A DNA stretch of 64,000 nt from Paenibacillus odorifer (GTDB lineage: Bacteria; Bacillota; Bacilli; Paenibacillales; Paenibacillaceae). Shown here piece after piece: positions 53,116 to 61,530 of the stretch (positions are counted from its first letter, which is position 1; every line of letters begins with the position of its first letter). The stretch spans positions 2,914,001-2,978,000 of the forward strand of contig NZ_CP009428.1 in NCBI RefSeq assembly GCF_000758725.1, in the 5' to 3' direction. The notes beneath the pieces were generated by a model. It searched no databases and was not told where the DNA came from. It saw only the letters and a list, made by a program, of their open reading frames with translations. The translations under genes and the position numbers were made by a program.

Positions 53116-54255
53116 ATGTCGTTTACTATGGAAGTCGTAAGTCAGGAAAAGCTGAAATCAGTAATTGAGGAGCAGGTCAAACCTGAGCCCGAGGAAGTAT
53201 CACAACTCAAAGCACTGGCAGTAAACAATGTCTCCGCCATTCTGGATCTGAATTTAGAGTCACTGGATAAGCGAAAAGGGGTGCTGCAATCCATTGATAG
53301 CTTCGGTATGGAAACGATGAGATCCTCTTCGGACAAAAACTCCCTGTTGCAGATTTCTGTGGGGAATTTATCAAAAACAGGAGATGAAGGCGGCCAAGTA
53401 GCAAAAGGTTTGACGGAGCTTAATCTCCAGCTGAAGGATTTGGATCCCAGTGCAGTAGATTTTGCCAAGACGGGTTTTCTAGGTAAGTTCTTTAATCCAT
53501 TACGTAGTTATTTTGCTAAATATCAAAAGGCGGATGCTGTGATTTCAGATATTATAATTTCTTTAGATAAGGGTAAGACCGTTTTGAAGAACGACAATAC
53601 TACGCTGGAATTCGAGCAACAGGCCCTTCGGGAACTCACAAAAAAGCTACAAAAAGAGATTCAGCTCGGCATGTTGATGGATCAGGAGATAGAGACGCAA
53701 CTGGAAGCGGCTAAGCTGCGTGATGAGGATGAGGAGAAAGTTCGGTTCATTACAGAAGAAGTGCTGTTTCCGTTGCGGCAGCGTGTTATGGATTTGCAAC
53801 AGATGCTTGTAGTGAATCAACAAGGAATTATGGCCATAGAAGTAGTTATTCGAAATAATAAAGAGCTGATCAGAGGGGTGGACAGAGCTAGAAATGTTAC
53901 CGTGTCTGCCTTGAAAATATCGGTTACGGTAGCTAGTGCGCTGTATAATCAAAGAATTGTTTTGAAAAAGATCGAACTTCTAAATCAAACCACCGATAGC
54001 CTGATCAGCGGTACCTCAAAAATGTTGAAAAACCAAGGGGCGGAAATCCATAAACAGTCGTTAGAATCAAGTATTTCAGTGGATACATTAAAGCAAGCTT
54101 TTACAGATGTGCTATCCGCTCTCGATTCCATCAGTACTTATAAGCAGGAAGCTCTCCCCAAAATGCGTGAAACCATTAATCAGTTCAGAGAGCTGGCAGA
54201 TAATGGCGAACAGCAGATTGTGCGGCTGGAAAAGGGAAATAAGTTGGGACTGTAG
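53116..54255 (+). CDS. telA: TelA family (toxic anion resistance-like) protein
   Basis: 379 residues with an AGGAGGGG site, 24 bp after the VWA gene. The family pattern is seen in FLGKFFNPLRSYFAKYQKAD, the long helices of the middle, and NQRIVLKKIELLNQTTDSLI. TelA proteins are helical cytoplasmic proteins linked to tellurite and other envelope stress in Ter-type systems; the molecular role is not known. With the binding/VWA protein and the coiled-coil membrane protein it forms a three-gene unit. Confidence 0.88.
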   Translation: MSFTMEVVSQEKLKSVIEEQVKPEPEEVSQLKALAVNNVSAILDLNLESLDKRKGVLQSIDSFGMETMRSSSDKNSLLQISVGNLSKTGDEGGQVAKGLTELNLQLKDLDPSAVDFAKTGFLGKFFNPLRSYFAKYQKADAVISDIIISLDKGKTVLKNDNTTLEFEQQALRELTKKLQKEIQLGMLMDQEIETQLEAAKLRDEDEEKVRFITEEVLFPLRQRVMDLQQMLVVNQQGIMAIEVVIRNNKELIRGVDRARNVTVSALKISVTVASALYNQRIVLKKIELLNQTTDSLISGTSKMLKNQGAEIHKQSLESSISVDTLKQAFTDVLSALDSISTYKQEALPKMRETINQFRELADNGEQQIVRLEKGNKLGL

Positions 54256-54410
54256 CCTAGCAAAATCATAAAACCGGTCAATTATGCGCCTTGAAGCGAT
54301 AAATCCTAGCCTTTAGTCTGGTATGACTCCAGCCCCAAGACTGTTTTGAGCCTTCTCTTTCCCACGTATAATGAGATTAATTGAAAAACGTGAGAGGAAG
54401 GACAATAGAA

Positions 54411-55133
54411 ATGAATGATAAGTTATACTCTATGCCGATGGGAGCTCTTGATTCCATGCATATTCCAGCAGAATCCCAACCCCAATCTAAAACGCGCAAA
54501 CGTGGAGCAAGTCCAAAGACATATCGGAGTATTTTATACTTCTTAATCTCTTTGCCGCTTACGATTGTATATTTCGTGTTTATGGTGACAGGGCTGACGT
54601 TATCCATTGCGTTAACCCCAATATTCATCGGAATTCCTTTGTTTTTTGCAGTAGCTAAGGGATTGAATTACATCGTACAATTTGAACAAGAGCTGGTCAG
54701 ATCATTGTTAGATATTCCTAGACCTAGTGAAGAGGCCAGATCGGAAATGCAGCTGGAGGGAGCGGGCTTCCTGCAACGAATGAAGTTAGGTTTTCATGGA
54801 GCGAAGTTTGCCCGTAACGTCATGCTGATTATGGGTCGATTCGTATCCAGCATTATATTCTTTTCAATAACAGTAACTGTAGTAGCGGCTGCATTGGGCC
54901 TGATTACACTACCTGTGCTGCACCAGATTTTCTTGCAAACCATGGATTTGAACATTTTAGAGAATAGTGTGTTTGCTTTGTTCCAGATCGACTGGACATT
55001 ATCCCAACAATATATCTCCTATGTAGTAGCTGGATTTGTTGTTGCCTTGTTAGCAAGTTGGGTGATTCGTATGCTTATGGATGTGCAACGTAGAATGCTG
55101 TTCGTATCCTACGAGGAAAGACAACAGTACTAA
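54411..55133 (+). CDS. Putative sensor-domain membrane protein
   Basis: 240 residues from ATG 54411 (GGAAGG upstream). Four hydrophobic segments: two close together (about 45-90), one about 135-165 and one about 195-220. The layout SLPLTIVYFVFMVTGL and GIPLFFAVAKGL fits the sensor domain family often found on histidine kinases, but here without a kinase. It may work with the TelA cluster 155 bp upstream or stand alone. Strong terminator follows. Confidence 0.75.
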   Translation: MNDKLYSMPMGALDSMHIPAESQPQSKTRKRGASPKTYRSILYFLISLPLTIVYFVFMVTGLTLSIALTPIFIGIPLFFAVAKGLNYIVQFEQELVRSLLDIPRPSEEARSEMQLEGAGFLQRMKLGFHGAKFARNVMLIMGRFVSSIIFFSITVTVVAAALGLITLPVLHQIFLQTMDLNILENSVFALFQIDWTLSQQYISYVVAGFVVALLASWVIRMLMDVQRRMLFVSYEERQQY

Positions 55134-55182
55134 TTGGAAAGAAGAGATTGTCTCAAAACAACAACCCTTTCTGAATCTGAAT

Positions 55183-55237
55183 AAAACACCAGACAGTGAT
55201 CCTTCAGTTCGTGGAGAATCACTGTCTGGTGTTTTTT
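55183..55237 (+). terminator. Rho-independent terminator
   Basis: AACACCAGACAGTGAT pairs perfectly with ATCACTGTCTGGTGTT around a 17-base loop, then six T. Confidence 0.95.
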
Positions 55238-55336
55238 AGTCTACGGGGAGGTTTGCTTTTGCAAATGATGAGCTAGTGGAGGTTGTCTGATTGCTTCTTT
55301 GATTTTTTCGTCGGGTTGTTGGTGTGGGAAGTAGAA

Positions 55337-55545
55337 GGAATCTGCGAAATAGCTGTACTTTGTGCAGTTATTTCGAGTGCCAAAAGAATAATCCTGACTT
55401 TAACTGCACTTTATACAACTAAAAACTAGAGAATCCACTTATAAGGGAGTAATTTCAGAAAATAGCTGCACGAAATACACTTATATCCAGTGATCGAGCG
55501 TTCTGTTTGATTATAGTTGTATGAAATACAATTAAACTCGAACGC
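55337..55545. repeat. Dispersed intergenic repeat, copy B
   Basis: About 209 bp that matches the reverse complement of 39343-39541 over its full length at roughly 70% identity by eye, with exact blocks TTTATACAACTAAAAAC, AGAAAATAGCTG and AATACACTTATATCCA. Built of about four related units with the pattern ATAGTTGTAYGAAATACA. Confidence 0.8.
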
Positions 55546-55989
55546 TTTTACACATTGCCCCCCCGTCAACTCAACTCTCCATGCATCACTTGTCGCTGGA
55601 GTGTAATCGCACAAATTATATAGATTTATATGTTCATTCATAAGCGCGTGTATCAGGTTAGAGATCAGTTAGTCTTCAACAATCATCTCTTTGGGAACTC
55701 CAAGCAGGCTTTTCCTATTCCTTTATGCCTTTGAATGATGTTATAAAAATATGCCCTATTCCTGCCTGCTATGGCAATGCTACAAATTGTAGCCCTCACG
55801 GAGCGATCCGTAAACCGTTCTTTCGGGTTGTTTGGACGTTGTCGGAGTTGGTTTGTATGTCCCAGGATGTACTTGGTTTAGAGCTTACTATAATGCTCCT
55901 CCAACATGTGAAAAAATGTTCATAATCCCATATAAATCCTGTATAATAAGAGTTGTGAAAACGTTTGAACAAAAATCAGGAGGGGTTCT
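55546..55989. other. Gene-free stretch
   Basis: No supportable gene or RNA. Short overlapping open frames around 55725-56041 have no ribosome sites and no recognised family; they could be remnants of an old gene. The ribosome site AGGAGG of the next gene ends this region. Confidence 0.5.
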
Positions 55990-57381
55990 ATGCATTCAAA
56001 TGGATTATTTAGATGGAGGTTTTGGGGATTTGCAGTATTAGTTTTGTTAGCGCTTTCGGGATGTTCTAGTAATGGAAATGTAACTGAAAAAAATGCGGCA
56101 TCATCAACTCCCAATCCAACTAAAAGTAATACTTCAAAAGCTTCGGAGAATCCAACCAATAAGGAGATAGCAAAAGGTACTGTGCACATAGAGAATCTAG
56201 GTGAGCGGAGAATATTTGTTTATTTACCTGCAGGGTATGAAGCTGACAGTGAGCGTTATCCTGTTGTGTATATGCACGATGGGCAGAATATTTTTAACAC
56301 AAATACCAGCTCTTTAGGCAAAGAATGGAGAGTTGAGGAGATCATTGATCAGCTTGTTGCTGATGGAACCATGGAGAAGGTTATCGTGATAGGAGTCGCT
56401 TCAAGTGATGGATCAGAACGGGGAATGGAGTATGTTCCATTTCCGGATCAGTCTATTCCTTCGGATGGAGCGAGTGCAGCCGAATTTACCCAATATTTTA
56501 TCAATACAGTTATTCCCTATGTGGATGGCGCTTACCGGACCATTCCCGATCGGGATCACCGGATGATCATGGGATCGTCATTCGGTGCTGTTCAGGCATT
56601 ATGGATGGGGTATCAGCACCCGGAGACCTTCTCAGCGATAGGGGCTTTATCCCCTGCCACTTGGGTAAGCAATGGGCGTATATTGGATGAGTTGGCGAAA
56701 GAGTCCGGGAAGCCTGCATTGAAGATTTGGCTCGACATGGGTGTAACCGAAGGAATGCCAATTGATCCGCTTGTGACGGTACTAAAGTCGAAGGGATTTG
56801 TATTAGGGAAGGACCTATTCTTTCAGATGGACCCTTTGGGTACACATGAAGAGAAGTCATGGAATAGACGTGTACATAGTCCATTGATTATGTTCGCCGG
56901 GAAAGAGGCTGGACAAACGATCAAGCATGAAGTTAGCGACTATCTGACATTAATCGGACCAGAAGCTATCGATGTGCGTCTTAATTTACTAGTTACTATG
57001 GATAATGGGATGGATTTTACAATCCTTGACGGAGTTGAATATCAAGTGTTGAATCCTGAAGTAGGGCAGTTAGACAAGGCAGGTAAGGTGAGCTTCCTGA
57101 AGCCGGAATCCTTGAAAGTAAATGTTTCATTTCAAGGTGTTACTGAAGAACATTTAGTTAACTATGAGCATTATGTAAAGGTATTTAAAGTTTATGTGAA
57201 ATCTCTTGATGTTGACGAGCATGGGGAGGAGTTCTCCATTAATCTGAAGCCCTCTGCTCGGAAATTAAATTCAACTCCTGAGTATATCTCAGCGCTAGTG
57301 AGCGCTGCTGAAAAAATCGGTATATATACAATTAAGGAGATTCAGGAGGATTCCATAAGTATAACCTTTAATACGAAGTAG
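55990..57381 (+). CDS. Esterase lipoprotein (esterase D / feruloyl esterase-like)
   Basis: 463 residues with AGGAGGGG upstream. A lipoprotein signal (lipobox LSGC) and Ser/Thr/Asn-rich tether are followed by an alpha/beta hydrolase about 60-310: RIFVYLPAGYEADSERYPVVYMHDG, nucleophile Ser in IMGSSFGAVQ, His in PLGTHEEKSWNRR. The last about 140 residues are an extra domain. The fold is shared with siderophore esterases and feruloyl/acetyl esterases. Substrate unknown. Confidence 0.85.
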   Translation: MHSNGLFRWRFWGFAVLVLLALSGCSSNGNVTEKNAASSTPNPTKSNTSKASENPTNKEIAKGTVHIENLGERRIFVYLPAGYEADSERYPVVYMHDGQNIFNTNTSSLGKEWRVEEIIDQLVADGTMEKVIVIGVASSDGSERGMEYVPFPDQSIPSDGASAAEFTQYFINTVIPYVDGAYRTIPDRDHRMIMGSSFGAVQALWMGYQHPETFSAIGALSPATWVSNGRILDELAKESGKPALKIWLDMGVTEGMPIDPLVTVLKSKGFVLGKDLFFQMDPLGTHEEKSWNRRVHSPLIMFAGKEAGQTIKHEVSDYLTLIGPEAIDVRLNLLVTMDNGMDFTILDGVEYQVLNPEVGQLDKAGKVSFLKPESLKVNVSFQGVTEEHLVNYEHYVKVFKVYVKSLDVDEHGEEFSINLKPSARKLNSTPEYISALVSAAEKIGIYTIKEIQEDSISITFNTK

Positions 57382-57506
57382 TCATTGGAGTTCATAATCA
57401 AATGAGGTTATGCTCCTTATTTGAATTTACTATGATCTTAACTAAGGGAAACGGATCCCCTGGCTGATAATCAAGGAATTCTTCCCTAATTCTTTAAACT
57501 AAAAGA

Positions 57507-57555
57507 AGCTGACTCAATAAGTAGAAATTCTTACTTATTGAGTCAGCTGTTTTTT
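57507..57555. terminator. Rho-independent terminator between convergent genes
   Basis: Perfect 17-bp stem AGCTGACTCAATAAGTA / TACTTATTGAGTCAGCT with an 8-base loop, followed by GTTTTTT on the plus strand. Confidence 0.95.
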
Positions 57556-58282
57556 ATCGCAAAATATATCCCCCATCCGGAAATAAAGTACTTCCTGTTG
57601 TATAGCCATTGGTCATCAAATAAATCGTTGTATGTGCTGCTTCGTCGGCATGGCCAACCCTGCCAAGGAGATTGATATTCGTATATTCGTCGTAAGCCTT
57701 GTCTCTAGTTTCCTGTTCTGCGCCTTCCCAATTAAAGTTGGTATGGATGGTTCCAGGGGAAATAACATTTACCCGAATCGGAGCCAATTCTACTGCTAAT
57801 GCTTTTCCCAGACTTTCAATTGCGCCGTTACAAGCTGCATAGGAGGCACCGTCTGCAAGTGGACGTTGGCTGAATGCGCCGGACATAAGAACAATGGAGC
57901 CTGTAGGGTTGATAAAAGGGATAGCATGCTTTACAGCATTATATTGCGGCCAGAACTTTGCATTAAAGCAATTGTGAGCAACCTCTAAGCTCGAAGTTAT
58001 CGGTCCTCTAACATAGGAGGCTCCCAGAGTGAACAAATGGTCAAATGCGCCGATTTTTTCAAAGAAAGCTTTCAAGTCCTGTTCATTTTGATTATCTAGT
58101 GAATATATTTCAACAGAATCGAAATCTAAAAACTGTTGAGCTTTCTCTAATTTATCTTGTGAACGCCCAGCGATTATGACAGCTGCGCCTTGTTCAACCG
58201 CTTGTTTGGCAGTCGCAAGCCCTATTCCGGAGCTTCCTCCGATAATGACGATACGCTGGTTTTTTAATGAAATAGTGGACAT
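57554..58282 (-). CDS. Short-chain dehydrogenase/reductase, variant active site
   Basis: 242 residues, normal SDR length. Coenzyme loop GGSSGIG at 15-21, catalytic Ser134 in VLMSGAF and Tyr148 in ASYAACNGA, but the usual catalytic Lys is Asn152 (YxxxN) and the NNAG motif reads LGAS. The C-terminal SPGTIHT and GSTLFPDGGY are typical. Activity may be weak, altered or only cofactor-binding. Divergent from an HxlR regulator with GTACG repeats between, so it is the likely target of that regulator. Confidence 0.88.
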   Translation of the reverse strand: MSTISLKNQRIVIIGGSSGIGLATAKQAVEQGAAVIIAGRSQDKLEKAQQFLDFDSVEIYSLDNQNEQDLKAFFEKIGAFDHLFTLGASYVRGPITSSLEVAHNCFNAKFWPQYNAVKHAIPFINPTGSIVLMSGAFSQRPLADGASYAACNGAIESLGKALAVELAPIRVNVISPGTIHTNFNWEGAEQETRDKAYDEYTNINLLGRVGHADEAAHTTIYLMTNGYTTGSTLFPDGGYILR

Positions 58283-58360
58283 ATTTATCTTCTCCGTTCA
58301 TAGTTAATTGGACTTATTAAGTTCTGTTTTTTATTATTGGCTATAAAATATAACCTGCAC

Positions 58361-58400
58361 AGTACGCACTTTTTTCGTACTAGGTACGATTTTTCGTACT
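58361..58400. promoter_or_regulatory. Two GTACG inverted repeats, candidate HxlR operator
   Basis: AGTACG-N9-CGTACT (58361-58381) and GTACG-N6-CGTAC (58384-58399) lie in the 165-bp region between the SDR and HxlR genes. The GTAC-T-rich-GTAC layout resembles the sites near the HxlR gene at 22189. Confidence 0.6.
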
Positions 58401-58447
58401 AGCTGGTTCGAACATATAGTTATATAACTATCGAAAGAGGGGATCAC

Positions 58448-58786
58448 ATGGATTTGCTGGAGCCGAGATTGACTGGGGTTCTTACAACACTTGAAAAGAT
58501 CGGTGGAAAGTGGAAGCCGCTCATTTTATTTATTTTATTGATAGATGGCACAAAAAGATTTGGGGAACTTAGACGGATCATCCCTGATGTTTCCCAAGGT
58601 ACGTTAGCTAAACAATTACGTGAGCTTGAAGAGGATCAGCTTATCGACCGGGTGAGTTATCATGAGCTTCCTTTGAGGGTAGAATATAGTATTTCAGAAC
58701 ATGGAAAATCGCTAATTACAGTGTTGGATAGCATGTGTGGCTGGGGTAGGATGCATAAAGAATATTTGAATAATACAAATAAGTAG
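58448..58786 (+). CDS. HxlR-family transcriptional regulator
   Basis: 112 residues with a GAGGGG site. Winged-helix hallmarks are [35 protein letters not shown] and [13 protein letters not shown] single Cys lies in SMCGWGRM near the C-terminus, so thiol sensing is possible but not shown. It probably controls the divergent SDR gene through the GTACG repeats, and itself. Confidence 0.92.
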   Translation: MDLLEPRLTGVLTTLEKIGGKWKPLILFILLIDGTKRFGELRRIIPDVSQGTLAKQLRELEEDQLIDRVSYHELPLRVEYSISEHGKSLITVLDSMCGWGRMHKEYLNNTNK

Positions 58787-58798
58787 AGGGGGGACATT

Positions 58799-59266
58799 AT
58801 TATTCATACTATTTTGCAGGAACCAACGGGTCAGACCTACAAGACGCTGGTACAGGTAGCTATGGAAGTATGTGATGAATTTATTCTAGTAAAACGTGAT
58901 CAGATGGAGTTGGAGCCAGAAGGAGTTGAACTGCTTGAACAGCTGCAACCTTTTCTCAAAAAGGTCATAAAAGATGACTATTGGCCGGGGACTCGGCTTA
59001 TGGGGCATTATGCAGATGTTTATTTTTTTCATTGTTCACCTGAAGCGGTCGATATTCTTTTATCCTATTCCACCAGCTTGTACTCGTGGGTACAGACCAG
59101 GCTGCCTGATGATCTTTGTTTTCTAAAACAAGGACAACCGTGGCTAATCAATACAGCCCATGAGAGAGAAAGCAATTTGATCACTGATGTGAATGAGGAA
59201 CTTAATAGACTAGAGGAGTGCGGATTGTTGTTCCGTGACTTATCTGAGTTTTATAACGTTGATTAA
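58799..59266 (+). CDS. Unknown protein downstream of HxlR, apparent ATT start
   Basis: About 155 residues. GAGGGGGG (58787-58793) is followed by in-frame ATT codons at 58799 and 58802 and no ATG, GTG or TTG until TTG 58814, too far at about 20 bases. An ATT start gives (M)IHTILQEPTGQTYKTL. The protein is acidic with patterns WPGTRLMGHYADVYFFHC and LYSWVQTRLPDDLCFL; no family recognised, no signal peptide. It begins 12 bp after the HxlR gene and is probably co-transcribed. Confidence 0.65.
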   Translation: MIHTILQEPTGQTYKTLVQVAMEVCDEFILVKRDQMELEPEGVELLEQLQPFLKKVIKDDYWPGTRLMGHYADVYFFHCSPEAVDILLSYSTSLYSWVQTRLPDDLCFLKQGQPWLINTAHERESNLITDVNEELNRLEECGLLFRDLSEFYNVD

Positions 59267-59285
59267 AAATTTAACTCATATTTAG

Positions 59286-59322
59286 TGCAGAAGAACCCGC
59301 ATTTGGTGCGGGTTCTTCTGCA
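59286..59322. other. Perfect 16-bp hairpin
   Basis: TGCAGAAGAACCCGCA / TGCGGGTTCTTCTGCA with a 5-base loop, 20 bases after the unknown gene. No T-run follows, so it may be a transcript-end barrier or mRNA stabiliser rather than a standard terminator. Confidence 0.75.
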
Positions 59323-59385
59323 TGCTCATTAATATTTCTACGCATCTGTTAAACTACAAGATTTCATATATTCAAAGAAAAGTAT

Positions 59386-59400
59386 TGATAATTATTCTCA
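59386..59400 (+). promoter_or_regulatory. Fur box 1 of the siderophore operon
   Basis: TGATAATTATTCTCA matches the 7-1-7 Fur consensus with two changes. It lies 84 bases upstream of feuA. Confidence 0.75.
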
Positions 59401-59412
59401 TATGATTTAATA

Positions 59413-59427
59413 TGATAACGATTCTCA
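59413..59427 (+). promoter_or_regulatory. Fur box 2 of the siderophore operon
   Basis: TGATAACGATTCTCA, overlapping a third register that ends ATTATCA at 59434. With box 1 it makes a tandem Fur region over the promoter, implying strict iron repression. Confidence 0.78.
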
Positions 59428-59483
59428 TTATCATTACTTTGGTTTGAAGAATGATAAATAAAATATAGATGGGGAGATTGAAT

Positions 59484-60500
59484 ATGAATCAGAAAAAATA
59501 TTTATTAGCTGGGGTATCAGCAGTTTTAGCTTTGAGTTTGGCAGCTTGCGGTAACAATGAGAAGGATAAGACAGCTTCAGAAAAAAGCACAAATAATGCT
59601 GCAGTAGCAGCAGAAGGAACAGCAAATAACAAAGGAAATGCGGCTCAGGAGGCAGTTGCCACTGAACAAACCGTTACATATTTGGGCAAGGATTATGTCG
59701 TGCCTGCAGAGATTAATAATATTGTAGCAGCAAGTCTCGAATCTATGGAGGATGCTGCCATACTGGGAGTGAAACCTGTAGGTGTACTTGCAATAGCTGA
59801 TGCTATTCCAGGTTATCTGTCAACTGAGCTAGCGGGTGCATCCTTAGTGGGGGATAAATTTGCTCCAAGTAATGAAGCGATTCTGCAGCTGGATCCAGAT
59901 GTTATCTTAGGGTCTTCCAAGTTTGGGGAAGATGTAGCCGGCGCACTTAATAAAATTCAAACGATGATTCCTTATTCACATATTTCAACGAACTGGAAAG
60001 ATAACTTGCTCTTATTAGGTCAATTATCCGGTAAGACGGCAGATGCGGAAAAGATTATTAGCGATTATGAATCTAAAGCCGCTGATGCTAAGGCTGAAAT
60101 CGGAGAAAAGCTGAAAGATCAATCCATTCTAGTCATTCGTATTCGTCAAGGCAGTATGTGTGTATATCCTGCTGGCGTTTATTTGAATCCGGTTATTTAT
60201 GAAGATCTGGGCGCTGCCATTCCTGAGGTGATCTCCTCTACAGAGGCACAAGCGGAGCTTTCATTAGAAGCTTTGGCGGATATTAATCCGGACTATATTT
60301 TCTTGCAGTTTGAGACTAGTGAGAATACTGATAATGCAACAGCACTTGATGATTTGCTCAAGAATCCGATCTTCAAAAGCGTTACTGCTGTCAAAAATAA
60401 TCATGTGTTTGTAAATGCAATTGATCCGTTGGCACAAGGTGGAACGGCTTGGTCTAAAGTAAGATTCCTGGATTCAGCAATTGAAAACCTGTTGAAGTAA
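59484..60500 (+). CDS. feuA: FeuA-type ferri-siderophore-binding lipoprotein
   Basis: 338 residues; ATG 59484 has GGGGAG 7 bases upstream. Lipobox LAAC (LALSLAACGNN), a low-complexity tether, then the class III binding fold. Stretches such as SLESMEDAAILGVKPVG, SHISTNWKDNLLLLGQLSGK, LVIRIRQGS and DPLAQGGTAWSKVRFL match Bacillus FeuA, which binds Fe-bacillibactin and Fe-enterobactin. First gene of the Fur-boxed operon with feuB, feuC and a BesA-like esterase. Confidence 0.93.
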   Translation: MNQKKYLLAGVSAVLALSLAACGNNEKDKTASEKSTNNAAVAAEGTANNKGNAAQEAVATEQTVTYLGKDYVVPAEINNIVAASLESMEDAAILGVKPVGVLAIADAIPGYLSTELAGASLVGDKFAPSNEAILQLDPDVILGSSKFGEDVAGALNKIQTMIPYSHISTNWKDNLLLLGQLSGKTADAEKIISDYESKAADAKAEIGEKLKDQSILVIRIRQGSMCVYPAGVYLNPVIYEDLGAAIPEVISSTEAQAELSLEALADINPDYIFLQFETSENTDNATALDDLLKNPIFKSVTAVKNNHVFVNAIDPLAQGGTAWSKVRFLDSAIENLLK

Positions 60501-60513
60501 AACCAAAGGTGCG

Positions 60514-61530
60514 ATGAATAAAATGAATACAAAAAATTGGAAAGTTATATTGATCCTATCAACTTCTCCATTATTCATCGTATTAGCAATTGTTGTATCC
60601 GTCTTATATGGTGTTAAAGATATTGGAATATTGACAATATGGCAGGCGATTACACACTTCGATGCTAATAATGTGGACCACAACATTATTATGACATCTA
60701 GATTTCCGCGTGTAATCGCCGCTTTATTAGTTGGAGCGGCTCTGTCTGTTTCAGGGGCGTTAATGCAGGGGGTTACACGTAACTATCTTGCATCACCATC
60801 GATTATGGGAGTAAATGACGGATCGGCATTTGTTATTACGTTGGCTATGGTGTTTTATCCGGGATTATCGAATGTTCAGATGATTATTTTATCCATGGTG
60901 GGTTCAGCCATCGGAGCGGGTTTGGTTTTCGGATTTGGTTCATTGGTCAAAAACGGTTTATCACCAGTCAGGTTAGCTATTATTGGGACTGTAATTGGTA
61001 CTTTTTTAAGTAGTATCGCCTCAGCAGTAGCGATGTTTTTTCAAGTCTCACAAAATGTTAGCGTTTGGTATAGCTCGAAAATACATACCGTTAATCCAGA
61101 TATGCTAATATTATCGATTCCTTTTATAATCGTTGGACTGCTCTTGGCGGTTAGTATTTCTAAATCAGTAATGGTTGCTTCCCTAGGGGATGAAACGGCG
61201 ATTAGCTTGGGTCAACGAACAAAATGGGTGAAAATTGTCAGTATTATATCTGTTATATGTCTGACCGGGACAGCAGTAGCTTTAGTTGGCAAGATAGCCT
61301 TTGTGGGCCTAATCATTCCTCATATTACACGTTTTATCGTAGGTATAGACTATCGCTTTATCATTCCTTGCTCAGCGGTGATTGGAGCTGTTTTTTTAGC
61401 GTTATGCGATGTCTTAAGCCGTTATATTAACTTTCCGTTTGAGACGCCAATCGGTGTTGTAACAGCCTTTATTGGAATCCCGTTCTTCCTTTATTTAATT
61501 CGGGTTAAAGGGGGAGAGCAGCGTGGATAG
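60514..61530 (+). CDS. feuB: FecCD-type ferri-siderophore permease
   Basis: 338 residues with about ten hydrophobic segments. RFPRVIAALLVGAALSVSGALMQGVTRN and GKIAFVGLIIPHITRFIVGIDYR are FecCD hallmarks. It forms the channel with feuC. It starts 14 bp after feuA and overlaps feuC by 8 bp. ATG 60514 and 60523 are both possible. Confidence 0.93.
   Translation: MNKMNTKNWKVILILSTSPLFIVLAIVVSVLYGVKDIGILTIWQAITHFDANNVDHNIIMTSRFPRVIAALLVGAALSVSGALMQGVTRNYLASPSIMGVNDGSAFVITLAMVFYPGLSNVQMIILSMVGSAIGAGLVFGFGSLVKNGLSPVRLAIIGTVIGTFLSSIASAVAMFFQVSQNVSVWYSSKIHTVNPDMLILSIPFIIVGLLLAVSISKSVMVASLGDETAISLGQRTKWVKIVSIISVICLTGTAVALVGKIAFVGLIIPHITRFIVGIDYRFIIPCSAVIGAVFLALCDVLSRYINFPFETPIGVVTAFIGIPFFLYLIRVKGGEQRG

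Noticed and set aside
55725..56041. Two overlapping open frames of 66 and 69 residues before the esterase lipoprotein
   Set aside because: No ribosome sites, run into the esterase promoter region, no recognised family.
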